Source of the DNA: JBDLSY01 sp041170585
Lineage (GTDB): Bacteria > Pseudomonadota > Gammaproteobacteria > Burkholderiales > Burkholderiaceae_C
Length of the DNA: 10,097 nucleotides
Reading direction: 5' to 3'
NCBI GenBank assembly: GCA_041170585.1
Contig: JBEDNN010000026.1
Coordinates: 1 to 10,097, forward strand
The position numbers were made by a program, and so were the translations under genes. Every line of letters begins with the position of its first letter. The first letter of the stretch is position 1. Below, piece after piece: positions 6,380 through 10,097 of this stretch. The notes beneath the pieces were generated by a model. It searched no databases, was not told the origin of the DNA, and saw only the letters and a list, made by a program, of their open reading frames with translations.

Positions 6380-8131
6380 ATGTATACTAATGCAAACAAT
6401 AATATTAGCTATGATCTTGAACGCGATATAGATCATATTGATGAACGCCCGTTACAAAAAACACTTTGGCTTGAATTTATAGAGACACCCGTTATTAAAC
6501 TGATGGTAATCTCCTTGTTTGGGCTTATTTTTGGTGGTTTATTTCAGTTTACAGGTATTTGGGTAGGGGCAACTAAACTATTGTGTTTATCAGCATTATT
6601 TTTTGCGTTACGGCATAATATCGGTTTAAAGTCAGCCTTTATAATCAGCTGGGTATTTGGTACTGCCGTTACTTTGGCAGGTATGAACTGGCTATTTACT
6701 GCTATGCATACCATTGGTGGGTTGCCTGCTTGGATTGCTGGTATTGCGATGTTATTATTTGGCTTATTACTAGGTGCTTTTAATGGCGTAGCAGGGCTTT
6801 CTTTTGAGTGGATTAAACGCCGTACTCATCGATTTACTATACCTTTTGTAGCAACATGGACTTTAGGTGAGTGGTTACGCACGTGGGTATTTACCGGAAT
6901 GCCTTGGATGACTACAGGCTATGGATTTTTAGACACGCCTTTAACGGGTATTGCACCCGCATTAGGGGTGTTAGGTGTTAGTGCCGCCAGTTGTATGTTG
7001 GCAGTCTGTATCGTAAGGTTAATGTTCGGTGAACCATTTGAAAGCGCACTTACTAAAACCAGTTTATTTAACTCGGCTAAACTCGATACAATTCCGAACT
7101 ATTTTAAAAATATTAAACGCTTCCAAACCGTAAAAGTTATTTTTTTAATATTATCAATGTGTACTTTGTGTGTGTTTTCTGGTAAATCTTTTTATACAAA
7201 GCCGTATGGTAAACCGTTAGTAGTCAATTTATTACAAGGAAATATTCCTCAACGCTTAAAATTTGATAATGAATCGCGTTGGAACCACATGGAAATTTAT
7301 GCTAATTTGGCACTAAGTCAGTCAGCACATCTCACTGTTATGCCAGAAACCGCATTCCCAAGTTGGGAAGCAGTCCCTACTGAAATACTTGAAAAAATAC
7401 AAAGTGTTTCTGGGACTTTAGTCGTAGGTAATATTGGTAAAACCGCACAAGGTTATACTAATCGCCTTGAAACACCTTTTGTATTAAATAGACTTTCCTT
7501 TGATTCATCAGCAAACTTTGACAAGTTATCAAACAAAAAAGCACCTACTAAAAAAGCACCTACTCTAAATCAAATGTCTCAACCGCCTAAATCGTTTGAT
7601 AAGCCGTGGGTTTATGATAAGCGTCATTTAGTGCCTTTTGGAGAGCATATTCCACTAGGGTTTCGTTGGTTTGTTAATATGATGTCTATCCCTTTAGCAA
7701 GTTTAGCAGTGGGTGACTTAAAAATGCCTCATTTAGTAGTAAACGGCCTTAATATTGCTGCGAATATTTGCTATGAAGAAATTTTCGCCCATGAATGGAG
7801 AAAGAGAGCTGCTAAAGCGAATATTTTATTAAACGCCAGTAATTTTGGTTGGTATGGCGACAGTTCTGTATTTAACCAACATATTAATATTGCCCGAATG
7901 CGGGCTTTAGAGTTTCAAAAACCTTATCTAAGTGCTACTAATAATGGTGCAACTTTATTTGTCAATTCTGAAGGTCAAGTTACTGTTGCAGCCGTTAATA
8001 CCGCCACGGTACTAAGTGGTACAGTTCAAGGAATGTCTGGTGTTACCCCTTATGCCATTTGGGGGGACTGGGGTATTGTTACATTTATGTTTGGCTTACT
8101 GCTTTTAGTATTTTTTACTAGCAGACGTTAA
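6380..8131 (+). CDS. lnt: Apolipoprotein N-acyltransferase
   Basis: Lnt transfers an acyl chain to the N-terminal cysteine of lipoproteins, the last maturation step, in the inner membrane. This protein has 583 residues; E. coli has 512. Hydrophobic segments at about 41-59, 62-77, 86-105, 115-139, 190-215, 251-266 and 564-579 fit the multi-spanning topology. The nitrilase domain carries the catalytic Glu, Lys and Cys: E323 (VMPETAFPSW), K414 (DKRHLVPFGE, with conserved E422) and C464 (NICYEE). TNNGATLF and TPYAIWGDW near the end are also typical. Glu and Lys are 91 residues apart against 68 in E. coli, because of a polar insert at about 374-408 containing a doubled KKAPT. A TTG at 6317 would add 21 residues. 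Neither start has a clear ribosome site, so the N-terminus is uncertain. The first 40 residues are a polar extension without counterpart in E. coli. Confidence 0.95.
   Translation: MYTNANNNISYDLERDIDHIDERPLQKTLWLEFIETPVIKLMVISLFGLIFGGLFQFTGIWVGATKLLCLSALFFALRHNIGLKSAFIISWVFGTAVTLAGMNWLFTAMHTIGGLPAWIAGIAMLLFGLLLGAFNGVAGLSFEWIKRRTHRFTIPFVATWTLGEWLRTWVFTGMPWMTTGYGFLDTPLTGIAPALGVLGVSAASCMLAVCIVRLMFGEPFESALTKTSLFNSAKLDTIPNYFKNIKRFQTVKVIFLILSMCTLCVFSGKSFYTKPYGKPLVVNLLQGNIPQRLKFDNESRWNHMEIYANLALSQSAHLTVMPETAFPSWEAVPTEILEKIQSVSGTLVVGNIGKTAQGYTNRLETPFVLNRLSFDSSANFDKLSNKKAPTKKAPTLNQMSQPPKSFDKPWVYDKRHLVPFGEHIPLGFRWFVNMMSIPLASLAVGDLKMPHLVVNGLNIAANICYEEIFAHEWRKRAAKANILLNASNFGWYGDSSVFNQHINIARMRALEFQKPYLSATNNGATLFVNSEGQVTVAAVNTATVLSGTVQGMSGVTPYAIWGDWGIVTFMFGLLLLVFFTSRR
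7535..7564 (+). repeat. 15-bp in-frame duplication inside lnt
   Basis: AAAAAAGCACCTACT occurs twice head to tail and codes KKAPT-KKAPT. It lies in the polar insert between the catalytic Glu and Lys of Lnt. The length is a multiple of three, so the frame is kept. Confidence 0.9.
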
Positions 8132-8148
8132 TATCATGAATTGATTAT

Positions 8149-8204
8149 GACTTATGCAAAATAGTAAAACTCTATCATTTAAAATAATTACTTTTGTATA
8201 AGTC
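8149..8204. repeat. Long inverted repeat after lnt (terminator or small mobile-element remnant)
   Basis: GACTTATGCAAAA at 8149-8161 pairs over 13 positions with TTTTGTATAAGTC at 8192-8204; twelve are Watson-Crick and one is G-U in RNA. GTAA/TTAC just inside can extend the stem after a two-base bulge. The 30-base loop is long for an intrinsic terminator and no clean T run follows. It may end the lnt transcript, or be a 56-bp MITE-like remnant, since the arms look like insertion-sequence ends. Neither reading is proven. Confidence 0.55.
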
Positions 8205-8217
8205 TTAAAATATTTTT

Positions 8218-8262
8218 ATTTACTTTAAAACCATTTACTCTAAAGCTATTTATTCTTAATAG
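8218..8262. repeat. Degenerate 15-bp tandem repeat, three units
   Basis: ATTTACTTTAAAACC, ATTTACTCTAAAGCT and ATTTATTCTTAATAG follow each other. The first two differ at four positions and the third is more diverged. This looks like an older tandem duplication that has decayed. Confidence 0.5.
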
Positions 8263-8280
8263 TCCTCAATAATTCTTAAT

Positions 8281-8301
8281 GATTTTTTAACGATTTTTTA
8301 A
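8281..8301. repeat. 10-bp repeat with 11-bp period
   Basis: GATTTTTTAA occurs twice, separated by a single C. It is short and AT-rich, so chance is possible. Confidence 0.45.
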
Positions 8302-8357
8302 TGGTTTTTCTAAAAATCTCTATAATCGTTATTAATCAAATTCTTTAAAAATCATTT

Positions 8358-8405
8358 ATTAAATAATATTTAAATTAAATAATATTTAAATTAAATAATA
8401 TTTAA
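8358..8405. repeat. 16-bp perfect tandem repeat, three units
   Basis: ATTAAATAATATTTAA is repeated exactly three times. Each unit is itself nearly palindromic around AATATT, so the array can fold or melt easily. It ends 51 bases before the chosen phaZ start and probably overlaps its promoter. Exact identity of the copies points to recent expansion. Confidence 0.92.
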
Positions 8406-8414
8406 AGAAGTCTT

Positions 8415-8434
8415 ACTAAAGTACACTAAAGTAC
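8415..8434. repeat. 10-bp tandem duplication upstream of phaZ
   Basis: ACTAAAGTAC occurs twice head to tail, just before the GTG at 8436. It could be part of the phaZ leader or an operator. Confidence 0.75.
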
Positions 8435-8456
8435 AGTGAATAAAAAGAAATTTATT

Positions 8457-9890
8457 ATGACTACAATGTTATATCCTTTACATGAGTTACAGCGCAATGC
8501 TTTAAAACCAATAGCTGCCTGGTCGCAAGTGATTGCCAATGCTTTGACACACAAACTAAACCCTTGGGCAGACCACGCAGTTAATCGTCGTGTTGCTGCT
8601 GCTTATGGTTTACTAAATCGTTTGGGTAAAGATTATGAAAAACCCACTTGGCACTTAGATGAGACAGTATTGCCTGATACTGGTGAAATAGTTAAGGTTG
8701 AAGTTGATGTTGTTATAGACAAATCATTTTGTAAATTACTACATTTTCGTAAAGTACTACCTAGTCCTTTAAAAGCAACCCAGCCGACTTTGTTATTGGT
8801 TGCACCTTTGTCGGGACACCATGCAACATTATTACGGGATACCGTTAAATCATTGATTGGTATGCATGAGGTATATGTGACTGACTGGCTAGATGCCAAA
8901 ATGGTACCTGTCTCTGAAGGAGCATTTCATTTAGATGATTATGTAGCTTATGTGATAGAGTTTATTCGGCACTTACATAATCAACCTACTTCTAATAGCG
9001 GTAAACCATCTGACGGTGTACATGTGATTTCGGTGTGTCAACCGACTGTCCCTGTGATGGCAGCAGTTAGTTTATTGTCTACTTTAAAAGACCCTGCCGT
9101 GCCACGTACAATGATTTTGATGGGAGGACCGATTGACCCTCGCGCTAACCCAACAACAGTCAATAACTTAGCCACTAGAAAGCCTTTAAGTTGGTTTGAA
9201 GAAAATGTAATTCATACTGTGCCTAGTAACTATTTAGGTCATGGCCGCTCGGTGTATCCTGGTTTTTTACAACACACTGGTTTTGTTGCTATGAATCCTG
9301 ATAAGCATTTAAAATCACACTGGGATTATTTTATGGATTTAATTCAAGGTGATGAACACGATGCCGATGCTCATCGTAATTTTTATGATGAGTATAATGC
9401 CGTATTAGATTTAGATGCAGACTACTATTTAGATACAATCAAAATTGTCTTTCAAGAGCACCGCTTACCCAAGGGTATTTGGGATGTCATAATTGATGGG
9501 CAAACTATGCGTGTAAATCCTGCTGATATTAAAAATGTAGCTTTATTTACCATTGAAGGTGAACTAGATGATATATCTGGTAGTGGGCAAACTCAAGCTG
9601 CACAAGGCTTATGTATCAATATTTCTGATGAACACCGTCAACACTTTACTGCACCGCAATGCGGTCATTACGGCATTTTTAGTGGAAAACGTTGGCGTGA
9701 AGTGATTAGCCCTAAAATTATTGCCTTTATTCAAGAGCATCATATCAAAGTAAAAGAAAAATCAAAAAAAAGCGTAAAAGAAAATATGAAAGAAAATATG
9801 AAAGAAACAGTTGATTTAACAAAAGATATAGCTACTCATTCAACTGATAGTGATTTAATAGCTATAAAAAATAGTCTTGATTTATTTTAA
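8457..9890 (+). CDS. phaZ: Intracellular poly(3-hydroxybutyrate) depolymerase
   Basis: This 477-residue protein hydrolyses stored PHB granules in the cytoplasm. It matches the Cupriavidus-type PhaZ: MLYPLHELQR near the start, then VAPLSGHHATLLRDTV, VYVTDWLDA, MGGPID, YPGFLQH and VAMNPDKH. The lipase-box position carries cysteine instead of serine, C194 in VISVCQPTVPV, as in the Cupriavidus enzyme. The other likely triad residues are an aspartate in GELDDISG (371 or 372) and H404 in QCGHYGIFSG. There is no signal peptide, consistent with an intracellular enzyme. The core ends near residue 429; a lysine-rich tail of about 48 residues follows, with a doubled KENM, and looks disordered. Start choice is open: GTG 8436, ATG 8457 or ATG 8466 are all in frame without a good ribosome site, and homologues usually begin at the MLY of 8466. 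It implies a PHB-storing host. Confidence 0.95.
   Translation: MTTMLYPLHELQRNALKPIAAWSQVIANALTHKLNPWADHAVNRRVAAAYGLLNRLGKDYEKPTWHLDETVLPDTGEIVKVEVDVVIDKSFCKLLHFRKVLPSPLKATQPTLLLVAPLSGHHATLLRDTVKSLIGMHEVYVTDWLDAKMVPVSEGAFHLDDYVAYVIEFIRHLHNQPTSNSGKPSDGVHVISVCQPTVPVMAAVSLLSTLKDPAVPRTMILMGGPIDPRANPTTVNNLATRKPLSWFEENVIHTVPSNYLGHGRSVYPGFLQHTGFVAMNPDKHLKSHWDYFMDLIQGDEHDADAHRNFYDEYNAVLDLDADYYLDTIKIVFQEHRLPKGIWDVIIDGQTMRVNPADIKNVALFTIEGELDDISGSGQTQAAQGLCINISDEHRQHFTAPQCGHYGIFSGKRWREVISPKIIAFIQEHHIKVKEKSKKSVKENMKENMKETVDLTKDIATHSTDSDLIAIKNSLDLF
9777..9800 (+). repeat. 12-bp in-frame duplication in the phaZ tail
   Basis: AAAGAAAATATG occurs twice head to tail, giving the protein sequence KENMKENM in the C-terminal extension. 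The frame is preserved. Confidence 0.85.
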
Positions 9891-9895
9891 TATAT

Positions 9896-10097
9896 GGTAG
9901 TGGTACAAATAGAACTTAAAGATAAATTAATTATTATTTATTAATGAGTAAATTGAGTAGAATATTATTTATTGAATATATTATTTATTTAAAACAGGAA
10001 TTGTAGGCAATAATGATTATTATTACTCGTAAGTGTCCGCATTGTGATAGTGAGTGTATTAGAAAGAATGGTATAGAGCCATTAAATGGTAAGCAAA
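9896..10097 (+). mobile_element. Left part of a probable IS1-family insertion sequence, cut by the window edge
   Basis: A zinc-finger transposase-type reading frame begins at 10013. A plausible left end is the GGTAGTGGTAC starting at 9896, six bases after the phaZ stop; IS1-family ends commonly begin with GG. The right end, the catalytic frame and target duplications are outside the window, so the boundary is a guess. The element would lie immediately downstream of phaZ, possibly replacing its terminator. Confidence 0.4.
10013..10097 (+). CDS. IS1-like transposase N-terminal zinc-finger protein (InsA-like), 3' end missing
   Basis: Twenty-eight codons are visible. The sequence begins MIIITRKCPHCDSEC and continues IRKNGIEPLNGKQ. 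The CPHC pair followed by a KNG...NGKQ motif is typical of the N-terminal zinc-binding domain of IS1-family InsA and related transposases, which bind the element's ends. The second cysteine pair expected about 25-30 residues in lies past the window edge. AGG at 10005-10007 is a modest ribosome site five bases before the ATG. Other short zinc-ribbon proteins could start this way, so family assignment is probable rather than certain. Confidence 0.6.
   Translation, partial: MIIITRKCPHCDSECIRKNGIEPLNGKQ

Larger units (their letters stand above)
8132..8456. other. Repeat-rich AT intergenic region between lnt and phaZ
   Basis: I see no gene in these 325 bases. They hold a 13-bp inverted repeat (8149-8204), a degenerate 15-bp triple repeat (8218-8262), a 10-bp near-tandem duplication (8281-8301), a 16-bp triple repeat (8358-8405) and a 10-bp duplication (8415-8434). 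Nearly half the region is recognisable repeat. The phaZ promoter must lie here if the gene is transcribed alone, but no -35/-10 pair can be picked with confidence. Confidence 0.7.

Overview
The window looks like a chromosomal segment of an AT-rich proteobacterium that stores polyhydroxybutyrate (PHB). FabF, GlnE, Lnt and the intracellular PHB depolymerase are all proteobacterial housekeeping types. Several FabF stretches (for example MDTFIHYG and APNMDGPRRAM) and the GlnE motif DTALRPNG read most like Betaproteobacteria (Burkholderiales-like). This is a judgement by eye, not a phylogeny.

Layout, left to right. (1) 1-1309, plus strand: the 3' part of an ABC-type AAA ATPase, then a 202-residue protein with a D...ExK...Q arrangement typical of PD-(D/E)XK nucleases. 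The two genes are one base apart and look like an ATPase-nuclease pair, plausibly a defence module that I cannot assign to a named system. (2) 1310-1578: AT-rich gap with direct repeats and a 20-bp palindrome. (3) acpP, an intrinsic terminator, then fabF: acyl carrier protein and its elongating ketosynthase. fabD and fabG are not visible upstream. (4) glnE on the minus strand, convergent with fabF: full-length bifunctional adenylyltransferase/adenylyl-removing enzyme for glutamine synthetase. (5) A divergent region with six copies of a 9-bp repeat. (6) lnt, apolipoprotein N-acyltransferase, with an extra low-complexity insert between catalytic residues. (7) A gap of about 325 bp made largely of short tandem repeats and one long inverted repeat. 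(8) phaZ, intracellular PHB depolymerase with a nucleophilic Cys and a lysine-rich tail. (9) At the right edge, the start of an IS1-like zinc-finger transposase gene.

Two things stand out. The first is the partial ATPase plus nuclease-like pair, which I do not recognise as a named system. The second is a repeated pattern of short tandem duplications (8-16 bp units, 2-6 copies) in the four larger AT-rich intergenic gaps (1310-1578, 1834-1998, 6099-6379, 8132-8456), plus two in-frame duplications inside lnt and phaZ. Metabolically the genes are ordinary: fatty-acid synthesis, nitrogen regulation, lipoprotein maturation and PHB mobilisation. They look like independent transcription units rather than one operon.
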